Below, in pieces: positions 1 to 10,048 of a stretch of DNA of 64,000 nt. Both the position numbers and the translations under genes were made by a program. How positions within the stretch are numbered: the stretch's first letter is position 1; every line of letters begins with the position of its first letter. Source of the DNA: Diploscapter coronatus (lineage: Eukaryota; Nematoda; Chromadorea; Rhabditida; Rhabditidae); NCBI GenBank assembly GCA_964036155.1, contig OZ038422.1:51793201-51857200 (forward strand), written 5' to 3'. The notes beneath the pieces are model-generated. The model saw only the letters and a list, made by a program, of their open reading frames with translations, did no database searches and had not been told where the DNA came from.

Positions 1-2334
1 TCGACGGTGTTTGGTTCGGCCGACTACCGTATTTTCCTGCTCGTTTACGCGCCGCTTGCCTCCATCACCAGTCTACTTTTTCTCCTCATCATTTTCGTCG
101 GACTTTATGGAGTAAAATTGAATATTTTTCTTAATAACGTTATTTTGACATTGATAATTAAAGAAAAAAAGTTTGATTGAAAAAACGTGAAATTGGTAAA
201 ATTGTTGAAGATGATCCATGGCGAACTTATTAGATTTAGAGGAGAGTGATGAAAAGATTGATGCAAGATTTTTCGTAATTTTTAGACGGTAGAAATTCTA
301 TAGTAATCCAAAAATTTATTACTTTTCAGTATCTACCACACAAGAAAAAGCTGATCGTGGCGTCGTTCTTCTTTCAAACAACGCTCTTCTTCCCCCTGTC
401 AGTATCAGGTGCAGTAATTTTATCATTAAAAAAACGAAAGAAAACTTACTCCATGCATGTTCTGACATGTGATGATGGTTCATTGGATTTTTCAGATTTG
501 CTAAATTAGGGTATTTCAAAACTTCCCACTTCAGGACTTTTCCTGCATTCCCAAATGTGGTACAAGGGAGCGACGCTGTTGAACAACCATACAAGGGAGA
601 ATTTTGAGCGAATGATCGACGCTACGGCGCGGCTACAGATGCACAAACACGCCAAGACACAACCGGTTAGAAGTTTTTTTTTTTTATCTACTCAAGAATC
701 AACATGAAAGTTTAGGCTAAAGATATCTATTGATAGAAAGCTTGTCTTCTTAATGAATTTGAGTTAGAACAATATCAACAATTCTTTTAATTTTCAGAAT
801 TTTATCAATGATTTTGCTTCAGACCATAAAAGTACCGTACAACCTCACCCATCTGCACAACACCATCTCCGAGGTTCAGGTAAGAAAAATTCGGTAGTCA
901 AATTTTTGTTAATGAATGAAGTCAATTCTATTGAATCTTTCAGCGAACTTATTGCTGCTGTGGTCTCAACGGCGCTGAGGATTACGGTCCTAAGTTCAAG
1001 GTTCGAGAATTTTGTGATTTAAAAAAATCGACACGAAGTTCAGCCCACCCACAACGTGAATTGGAATCTCTCGGTGCTGCTCTTCATCGACGGTAAATTC
1101 GAGAACATGTCTTGTCCTTCTATGTAAGTGAAGCTCTCAAATTTTTATCTGCCGTTACAAATATCTGAAATTTTTAAAATCCTACTCTGACACGATTATT
1201 CGTATCAAAGTCATGAAGGCCATCTTTTCTTGTAGCACATTCGTTAATTCTATTCATTGTATTGAGGCTGAAGAAATTCCTACAGCTATTTCTGACTCCA
1301 ACACTGATATTCGATGCCAAACTCATGTATCTGAAACTCTCACTTTTTAATTTGAATCGAATGATTCAATTTCAGGCAATTCGACAGCAAGAGTTCGTGT
1401 GCTGTGGCGCTATTCCGCGGTTGCGAGTGGGCGATTCTCCACACACAGATCAACATCGTCCAGTGGCTGTCCGTTCTCGCATTCATCGTCTGTTGGATCA
1501 CCACCCTGCTGCTGCCATTCATCTACAGGATTTTCGAGGCTCGTGAAAATTTTTTTTATCTTTAAGAATTCTGAAAATTTCAAAAATCACTACATCATAC
1601 GTGCTTTGAATTGACTCAGATTTCAACTTTCAATAACAAGCACTCCTGGTCTTCATGAAATTGCATGAAGAAACGCAAAATTTTTCGCATTTGTCTAAAA
1701 ATATCGTGTGATTTAATTTTGCAGGTAGAGCGACAACGAGTGCGTGCCGCAGCGATCCGCATCTGGCGAGCAACTCTCCACGAGCGACTCTACAAAGAGA
1801 GGTCCGAATATCAGGTAGATCATTAAAAATTATTTCATCGACTCTATTTTTTAAAACATTTTTTTCTACCTTCGAATTAAATCCTCAGTCTGTTAGTGCC
1901 CATACGGGCATTTTAATGTAAAATTAATAAGACACATTAACTTTAAGATCATATATTATTTTGATACTTGCAGAAGCAAAATCTGGCCGGATCTCAGAAC
2001 CGATCGATTGCACGAAGTTCGTCTGCATCCAAACAAGGAAAGCGAGCAGTGCAGAAGAACAACAATAAAGGTACGATGAAGTTCACGCTGAATATAATGA
2101 TTGTGAGTACTTTTTCATTCAAAGATTGAAGTGAGTACTTCTGTTCCAACAGTAGTCGCTTCCCAAGGAAAGTATTCGTTATTTGAAGTAAAGTACTAGA
2201 AATTAAGGATGACTTTCCAAAAAATTAATTGAAAAATTTCAGTGAGCCCTTCCGCGTCGAAGCAGGGCCAACAAAACAAAGCGAAAGAGCAAAACGGACA
2301 TGAAGAAAAAGTCGAAGAACGAGAAATAAAATAA
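1..2334 (+). CDS. Tetraspanin, 3' part (5' end outside window)
   Basis: Exons read as 1-111, 330-408, 535-665, 823-879, 944-1000, 1044-1123, 1376-1542, 1729-1814, 1974-2070 and 2243-2334; all phases agree and give 318 visible residues ending in TAA. The first exon carries a membrane helix (LLFLLIIFVGLYG), the second another (SFFFQTTLFFPLSVSG). The large extracellular loop has the family hallmark YCCCG at 953-967, then further cysteines in NMSCPSM, SSCAVALF and RGCEWAI, the usual disulphide partners of the CCG motif. The last helix (VLAFIVCWITTLLLPFIY) is followed by an unusually long basic, Gln/Lys-rich tail of about 100 residues. Tetraspanins organise membrane protein microdomains at the cell surface; the specific role is unknown. 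The start and first helix lie upstream of base 1. The 1729 acceptor (GTAG) was chosen because it alone keeps the frame. A poly(A) signal AATAAA lies at 2358. Confidence 0.85.
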
Positions 2335-3280
2335 CAATTTTCGAAATTTATGATAGAATAAAACATACAGATTTTACAAATTATGAATAGTCGCTTTTTG
2401 ATGATAGGATCGTAGCGACAATCATTTCACGGAAATGACAGAAAATGGTTAGACTTCGATGCTCACAGATTACCGATATCATACCGTATCACGATATTCC
2501 TCATAGTTGTAGGGAACTCATAGAGACCTTGATACATATCTCATAGGCAATGAAAAAACCACTTTGTGCATAAAATTACTGTTTTAAAATCCACTTGATG
2601 GTGCATCGCAAGCTTTTTCAAAAATTTCACATTGCCTGCATCACATTCCAATGAAAATCAACTGCACCGTAAACAACCCTGATGACGAGTTATGCACTAT
2701 TTTAGTACATGATCTAATTTCTAAACTAAATAATTTTCTGAACTGACAAACGTGTTAACGCAGGTGCAATTTTTAATTATCTGAAAAGTTTATCTTCTAA
2801 TCTTGCACCTTCTGCAGCTTTTATATACAAATTTAATCAAGTTTTGCAAGACAGGACGGGGCATAATTGGGATGTTGAAACTGAAATTGCATTAAATTAT
2901 GTTAGGCGAATCTTATAAATACGAAGCTATTGCCTAAGCAACGTCCTGCACTGATACTCGATCCATTTCAAATTTTGCCATTTTTGTTTCGAAAGCGCTA
3001 CCCTTTCTAAATTGTACTGTATTGGGATCATTTTTCCCAAATTGTTATTCTACATATTTACTATTGTCATTAGAGAAATAATTCGCAGAGTCGAATGTCT
3101 TGGTGCTCTGAACCTGAGTCTGATGCAAAGGATTATAAAATTTGTGAAGGTCAATTCATTTTCAGTTTACTTATTTTTACATACTATTCTGCGTTCTTTT
3201 TTTTTTTTTATAAACCTCGGTAACGATTTACTATTTTAGAATTTTTAAAATCGAATTCATTACTTTACAAATTGGTCGTT
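2335..3280. other. Intergenic, AT-rich
   Basis: Spacer between the tetraspanin and the receptor gene. It holds the tetraspanin poly(A) signal near 2358 and otherwise AT-rich sequence. The open frame at 3012-3239 is hydrophobic but has no splice-compatible partner and is not called. Confidence 0.6.
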
Positions 3281-5778
3281 ATGTGGAAAGCTATCCTACT
3301 TCGACAAGATGTATTTGGTATAGGTTAGTTAAATAGTTTTATATCGATGTTATTTTCAAAAAAATAAATTCATTTATAGACTTTCAAATCATGCCCATTT
3401 TGTATAACATCTTATTAGTGCCGATTTTTATCGGCATATTCATGATGTATCGGTTATTTCGAAAACCTGAAAAGTTTTCACAATTCGACAAATTAATAGT
3501 CATCTTACTCATTCTAAATATATTCTATTTTATCTGTTCATTAGTAACTGTAAGTTTTATACTATTATTTTTATGATGCAATTTTCGATATATGCATTGA
3601 AGCAAGATAATACTTCAGAGTTCGTCTAATCTCTATTATTACACTTGGTACTTGTGCTGCAAAGATGAAGACAGATTCAGGGTAACATAATTTCAAATTT
3701 TAGCCATGTGTGTCAATCAATATTTATCTAGTTTAAGCGAATCGTTTAAAATATCATCTACGTTGCTACAGAAAAAGTGTTAACATTTTGTGAAATAATA
3801 TGGATCATATTATTGTAGTTTTCCATACATTATTTTGCTATAATGTCTCTACTTTTCTGTCGTAACTTTTCCAAATAACTATAAAGTACCACTTTATTTT
3901 GATATTTATTTAACATATAAAGTTGACTTAAATCTAATACATTCAAAATTTTGCATTAACAGCTGACAAATGGAATTGCAGGAATTATTGTATGAGTTAT
4001 TTGGTATTCTTCAAGATAATTATTTAATGATGACCATAAAATTCGTTTCGACTGCAGTTACAATATATAGAGCTAGGAAATTTTCATTGTTAGAACTTTT
4101 CCACATGCATATTTCAGTTTTGATACAAGTGATTTAATTTAGTCATCGTAACAAAAAAATAACTAAGCTATTTGCCATTATATTTTGGACATTGGTCGGA
4201 TTTCATATTATTTTTGGCTGTATTCCCCAACTAATTCAGTTTGGAATTACCTGGTTGAACGAATATCAAATTGTTGATACTGCTGATATAGTTGATATAC
4301 AATATGTAATAGCTTTTTACAAATATAATGTAAGTTAAACGAATATTATCAAAAAATAAAAATTATTAACGTCAATTATGTAGACCATTTTTAGAATCTT
4401 TACAATGGAATAGCTCCGCTCATAACAAGTTATGCTCAGACGATAATTAGCATTGCCGCGTTTATTTATATAAAGCGGTGTTTTAATTCGTATGGGAATC
4501 TGAGCCCAAGTGTAAGAAATGCTGAACGACGCTTAAATCGATGGCTAATGGCACATGTAAGTTAGCCCGGTCAATGTTACACCATATTATGTTGAAAATG
4601 GATATGTATAACGTTTAGAGTTTATGCGAAGTGATAACAAATGATTTAAGTACTGTTCAATTATACGCTTTTTGCTATGTTTGGAACAATCAGAAACAGG
4701 AACTTGTAGGTAGGATGTTCTCTTAATCTTTTAACTTTGATATCTTAACACATCCTGTGCAAAATTAATTATGTTTTCGTTGTAATCATTTTTCCAAAAT
4801 GTAATGAGTCAATTAAGAGGACGAGTCTGTGTAAATAATTGATTTCTCAAACTTGGTTAATACATCAAATCACACATTCATTTATATTTATAACCAATCT
4901 CTGGTTTAAAATGTCGAGATTCGTTACAGTGAGTACGAAGTGATTTATTCAAAAACAATTTAAATAAAATTTATAATTCCTAAGGTATTTTTCCCTTTGT
5001 ATAAGTCACAGCATAAATTAACTAGTTTCATAGCTTCAAAGTTAGAAGTTTGAGAGAACTTACTGGAATATTTTAGATCGATGTTTGGGCGATGCTACAC
5101 CTTTGTTACTGAATGTGATACATTATATACTCGTAAGCATTATTAATAACAAATTTTCATATTAACTAACAAAAAAAATGGAAGGCCTGTTTTATCAACA
5201 TATATCCTGAAAATATGCACTGAGAAATCCTAAAGGAACGTTCTAAATAGTGAATCTCTCGACCTCACCATTATTTACATAAACGATAATCATTTTTGCG
5301 TCGGATAGGAGGCACATAAATGTTACTTTGAATTTTTGAGAATATAACTCGGTTAAGCGTGCTTCAAGGAACTAAAATACCCCTCTCGTTATGTGCTTAG
5401 AAAGAGCAACTGCAAAATTAGGAATTGTTTTCTGAATAAACCTCGAGCAGTATACTTTTCTAACATAAGAAATGGATCCATACTAGAATAAGTTCAATTT
5501 TCTACCAACAGCATTAAAAAACCTTTCAGGGAGTTGCTGATATTATTTACCGAACTGGACCATGTCTCCAAATAATTACTCTGTTTTTCTTAGTGAGAGG
5601 ATTGATCAAGGTAGTTTATGTACATGTGAATGTAAAAAAGGGACAATTTTAGAAGAACAACACTACTGTATCACCGACTAACAAAGAATTAGTCAAAGTT
5701 ATTGAAATTACGCTTCATCGTCCGGAGCAATTGAACTCGAATAGTAATTTATCAACACAGGTCACAGGACTGATCTGA
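3281..5778 (+). CDS. Seven-transmembrane receptor, family not assigned
   Basis: Ten exons: 3281-3317, 3380-3549, 3619-3681, 3982-4088, 4143-4329, 4395-4556, 4619-4709, 5077-5132, 5530-5610, 5653-5778. They close in frame to 359 residues. Hydrophobic helices occur at about residues 17-36 (ILYNILLVPIFIGIFMMY), 47-66, 100-120, 135-155 (FAIIFWTLVGFHIIFG), 195-217, 243-262 and 297-315. The loop after helix 2 has WYLCC, and basic clusters (RARKFSFHRNKK; RNAERRLNR) sit on the expected inner side. This is the organisation of nematode chemosensory G-protein-coupled receptors, probably acting in sensory neuron cilia. It lacks the PYRK motif of the class H gene at 45597, and I could not place it in a named family. 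Acceptor 3982 (GCAG) was chosen over the one at 3961 because only it avoids a stop. Confidence 0.7.
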
Positions 5779-5930
5779 AATTATGATAAAATGTGAAAAG
5801 ACGCTCTATATGTGTAGGCAAAGTTTATACAGCTCACGACTGCTTAGTTTTTTTCTTACTTGAATTGATTTATTCATTTTATTTGGTCAATATTCCGATG
5901 TATTCCGAAAATTTATCTACTTTATCGAAT

Positions 5931-6702
5931 GTTCAATAAAAACATTGCTTTTATTCATTCTGTTCGAAGATAGCTGATATCAAAGTGTAGCATCTTATCT
6001 TGTAAGATAAAATTCATAGCAATTCTGAAAACTGAATCGAGTTATGCAAAATCAGAAAACTGTCCTTGTTTCAAAAACTTTCAGAGTTCATAAAACGCGT
6101 CCAATTCAGGCGAGTAGGGTCTCCAAATGACGGGCTTATTCATGTTCGCAAATGTTACTTGTTTAGAAATTATGAAAATAGCAAACAGCAACTTAATTGA
6201 CAATTATCGACAGAATTGAGCGAAAAAATCAATGAATCGATTCTTTATGGGGTAACTGAGCACGTTCCGAATAATATATCTTATCAAGTTCTTGGAAGAA
6301 ACGATAAAGGTGAATACCCATATACACGGCCTGTCAAAAGTCTTTAGTGTGGTGCATTCGGTATGTGCCAAGCTAAGACATGCGCTAAAGAGTCGATTCA
6401 TTGATTTTTTCGCTCAAGTTTGTCGATAATTGTCTAATTAAGTTGTGTTTTGTTATTTTCATCATTTTCACACAAGCAACATTTGAACATGAATGAACCC
6501 GTCATTTTGAGATCCTACTCGCCTGAATTAAACACGTTTTACGAGCCCTGAAAGTTTTTGAAACAAGGGCAGTTTTCTGATTTTGCATAACTCGATTCAG
6601 TTTTCAGAATTGCTATGAGTTTTATCTTACAAGACAAGATGCTACACTTTTGATATCAGCTATCTTTGAACAGAATGAATAAAAGCAATGTTTTTATTGA
6701 AC
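5931..6702. repeat. Long palindromic (fold-back) element
   Basis: Left arm 5931-6246 and right arm about 6388-6702 are imperfect inverted copies. The outer ends read GTTCAATAAAAACATTG and its complement, and the arms stay alignable to GAATCGATTC near the centre, leaving a loop of about 140 bases. This is the form of a non-autonomous terminal-inverted-repeat transposon (MITE or fold-back type). No transposase frame is present. The left end supplies an AATAAA about 155 bases after the receptor stop codon, so the element may provide that gene's poly(A) signal. Confidence 0.75.
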
Positions 6703-6800
6703 AGTAGACAAACTGGACAAATTTTCGTAATTATTTTTTTTTATTTCATAGGTCTTGAGTAGAAGAATGGCAAAAATAAAAATAAATTTTTTAGAAATTC

Positions 6801-7107
6801 ATTTTGGCGGAAAATTATTGACCGTAGCAGGTGGTCGTAGTTGCATTATTTGTAGAGTTTTTCATGGGCTATCCAATGCTGAAAACTGCGTTCGATTTGG
6901 TCAAGAAATAAGAAAGTTATGAATTTTTTCTAATATGGAGTATATGTAGAAACTTGAAATTAGCATAATTCCGCCCATTTGCATTTTTACGAAAAACGGA
7001 TAGCACCATAAGAATCAGTGTGAAAAACTGAACAATATATGTGCAAATCAGTCTGATTTGCGAGCCCCTGTTTATACCGACTTTGGTCCTTATTGACATC
7101 ACTCTTA
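6801..7107 (+). repeat. Dispersed repeat, copy 1
   Basis: About 300 bases alignable in the same orientation to 61856-62163. Shared blocks include TGGTCGTAGTT, CATTATTTGTAG, AACTTGAAATTAGCATAA and AGAATCAG-GTGAAAAACTG. The copies differ by many point changes, so this is an old interspersed family. No protein is encoded. Confidence 0.75.
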
Positions 7108-7819
7108 ATATGACCATATCTGTCGATTTTATAACGATCTATCAAATTCTGAAAAATTTGCAAACAAGAGGGGAAAGTCCCCCTTCGGCTTCGCTCGTAC
7201 CTAGGCCTGATATCAAAACGGTGAGAAAGAAAATGATGAGAATTGCTGGGCAACGGGGGGAAGGAGAGGAAAAAAAAGAAGGAAAGGGCGCAGTGGCGGA
7301 GAAGTAGCGATTTTGGCAGTCGATTTGCTGTTTATTTTACTAGTAATAATGTTTTAGATATACTTGCATTATATTGTATTCAATCAATAAACAACAGTAA
7401 ATCGTTTCATAATATTTATAGAAAAAATTATTGTATTAATGCACATTTAGAATATATACGTTATATGAAGGCTAATTTCCATGGTTTAGAAATAATAGAC
7501 AAATATACAGCAAAAAATATGCAATAAAATAATTTAAGCCACTATGATGGCTTAAATTATGCAAGTAAATAACAATTTATTCTTTACTTTAATTTTCGTG
7601 GATTTTATAAATCTTTAGTTTTTCATTAATTTTTTCAATCTCGTTTATTTATTTTCGCATAAAAATAATAAAGCATTTAGGTGGTTTTATAAATATTTTA
7701 CACAGATAATAGGAAAGTTCTTATCAGAGAATTTCTAGACGTAATACATATTCGATAACAGAATTTTATTAAGCCTAGAAAAGTGACAAATTTTGTCATT
7801 CTTAACTCGTTTACTGAAG

Positions 7820-9253
7820 ATGTACAGACTGATTCTTGAGTTATTTTCGCTTATCATCATTGCGGCTGGTAAGATTTTTATAAATTAATTAACAAATGAA
7901 CAAATCGATTTTTTTATCCAAATGTATAGACACAATTAAAAAATATGAATTGTTTGATGATTCATCAATTTGATGAGAAATTTTGAATTTTGAGTCGATT
8001 ATTTTAGCGCAATCTTCGGAATTTTGCCCGAGTCAGGCGTTTGTGTACAGTCCGGAATTGAATGAATGCTATCTTTTTAAGCCAATTTTATTGAATTATG
8101 AAAAAAGTGTTGAAATTTGTGAACAAAATAACGCAACTTTGGCCTATATATCTTCAGAAGAGGAATTGAATTTTCTTCAATGTAAGTTGCAAATATTTAA
8201 GAATTAACAAATACACATACAATCATATATAAATAGATAGACATATTCCAAAATAAGTTTTTAAAAAATTAAGTCAATTTTCGAAATGGGAGGGGGTGTT
8301 CATTTCTTACCAAAGCGTATTGTTTCTTACCGAAAAAGTATCGATTCTCACCAAAGCCAAATTCATCTCGAATAAGCTGTAAACTTATAGAGCCAGAGTC
8401 AAAATAGGTCTTCTAACAAGGGAAGGTTTTGACCTCGTCCTGGAATTTTCACATGAATGATACACCATTTCAAAGAGCTCGACGAGACAAATCAGCCGTG
8501 GGTGTAATCTAGATCGCCAGTTCGATTTTGAAGTTAGCATTATATTTTGTTAATAAAAATCGAACTGGCGATCTAGATTACACCCACGGCTGATTTGTCT
8601 CGTCGATCTCTTTGAAATGGTGTATCATTCATGTGAAAATTCCAGGACGAGGTCAAAACCTTCCCTTGTTAGAAGACCTATTTTGACCCTGGCTCTATAA
8701 GTTTACAGCTTATTCGAGATGAATTTAGATTTGGTGAGAAACGATACGGGCGCTTCGAAATAATATACGCAAATCATTTGAAAATTTATGAACATACCAT
8801 ATCATGTAAATAATATGTAATATATCATTGTTAATCAACCTACAATAGAACTATTGGTAAGAAATGAACAATAAGCAATTATCAATAAATTTAAAGTCGT
8901 TTGAAGCATAATAATTATAAATTATAGACAACGTCGGGCCCCAAAATATGATCATCGCCTACATCGGAACTTATTTCGATATCCCAACTAAAACTTGGAT
9001 GAATGTCGATGGAACTGTGTTCAATAATACTTTCTGGTATCCAGGTAAAGAAATTTTACATAGAAAATTATGCAACTTTTTATAAAGTGGATATTAAATA
9101 GAGAAAATTGTAGGCCAACCGAAACTCCTGAATGGCCAATGCACGGGATTCTATTCTCCTAATGATGAAAAGAAGAAGGGAGGCGCTGCTACTGTTAGCT
9201 GCAACAAGAAATTGTATCAAATCTGCAGAGCAGCGCCGAAAAAACAAAAATAA
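7820..9253 (+). CDS. Secreted C-type lectin-domain protein
   Basis: Four exons: 7820-7868, 8008-8181, 8928-9044, 9114-9253; 159 residues. Residues 1-17 are a signal peptide (MYRLILELFSLIIIAA). The remainder is a single compact C-type lectin fold: FCPSQ at the start, NECYLF, the helix around YEKSVEICEQNNATLAYISS with the conserved pattern of Cys, Ala and Ser, then TWMNVDGTVFNNTFWYPGQP (the W-x-W and G-x-P region), GQCTGF and a closing VSCNKKLYQIC. The canonical EPN/WND calcium- and sugar-binding residues are not evident, so it may bind no carbohydrate. Such proteins are secreted, often from intestine, and many nematode members respond to microbes. The short tail ends KKQK. Intron 2 carries a large palindrome (8297-8870). 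Confidence 0.85.
8297..8870. repeat. Near-perfect palindrome inside lectin intron 2
   Basis: Outer inverted repeats TGTTCATTTCTTACCAA (8297-8313) and its complement (8854-8870) enclose inner arms 8338-8530 and about 8555-8747 that match almost base for base, separated by a short AT-rich loop. Structure fits a fold-back/MITE element inserted in an intron. The close match of the arms suggests recent insertion or gene conversion between arms. Confidence 0.8.
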
Positions 9254-10048
9254 TTTCGAATTTTTATTTTAACTAATTCGTTTGTATCAATGAATATTAC
9301 ATATTAACTTTTGTATATGTACAATTGTGGATTAGCAATCAATACAAACACGATCCGGGGTATAATCGTTTATTAGCAGATATGCTTGGTAAACGAATGG
9401 TTAGGGAGAGAGGGCAGATGGTGATGAAGAGAGGAGTGAAGCTGAGAATCCCGAGACCGGTCCAGGAGTAGAGTAGTCGCGGGAGCGTTGGGTACCTTGG
9501 TTGTCTGCTGACCTGCTGAGGAAGATGAATTGGCCTCTACTGAAACCATTGGTGTTTATACCCTAGCCATTATCTTACTAGAGATAGTATATGCCAATTT
9601 GATACCATCAATTTGGCTCTGTGTAATTGCATAATCGGCACAACCGATTGTTGCAAGTTATCATATTAACAAAAATTGGTTTTTGTATCAAATTAGATTT
9701 TGAGCAGGATTTGTGAATGAACGTCCTTTGTAGATAAATAAAATATTATAAATAGTTGCCAAAACTTGTGACTGGCTCACACTCAGCGAGCACAATACTC
9801 ATCAAGCATTTCGACTACTTGCTCAATTTCATTCCTCTATTTTTGCTCATTATTGCTGGTGATTTTGATCGATTTTCTCCATTTTTCTTGAATTTCTGCA
9901 AAATCCATTCAATTTTTCTGTGGAATTAGTTAATTTCTTGAAAAAATCTCCAATTTCGCTTGATGTTTGCCCTTTTTTTTTTTTTGTAAATTCTTACGAT
10001 TCGCATTTTTTTTTTGAAATACCGCAAATATTTCTGCTATTTTCAGCG
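9254..10048. other. Intergenic upstream of the large coiled-coil gene
   Basis: No gene recognised. Positions 9326-9642 are less AT-rich than their surroundings and begin TG and end CA, but I found no target duplication (see rejected items). The last 40 bases are a pyrimidine-rich tract ending TTTTCAG at 10040-10046, read as the acceptor for the next gene. Confidence 0.5.
10040..10048 (+). promoter_or_regulatory. Probable spliced-leader acceptor
   Basis: TTTTCAG stands two bases before the ATG at 10049. In nematodes an unpaired consensus acceptor immediately upstream of a start codon usually marks trans-splicing of a spliced leader. Confidence 0.55.

Larger units (their letters stand above)
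5779..7819. other. Intergenic region dominated by repeats
   Basis: No gene seen. The stretch contains the palindromic element at 5931-6702 and a dispersed-repeat copy at 6801-7107 (both listed separately). The rest (7108-7819) is AT-rich with a short purine-rich patch near 7250-7300. Open frames here, including 6204-6401 on the minus strand and 7041-7307, fall in the repeats and show no splice or codon support. Confidence 0.6.

Noticed and set aside
6204..6401. 65-codon open frame on the minus strand
   Set aside because: It spans the loop and arms of the palindromic element and has no coding signal.
9326..9642. Possible solo LTR: starts TG, ends CA, GC-richer, with a TATA-like and AATAAA-like block on the minus strand
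   Set aside because: The flanking five bases do not match each other and no second copy or retrotransposon coding sequence is present in the window.
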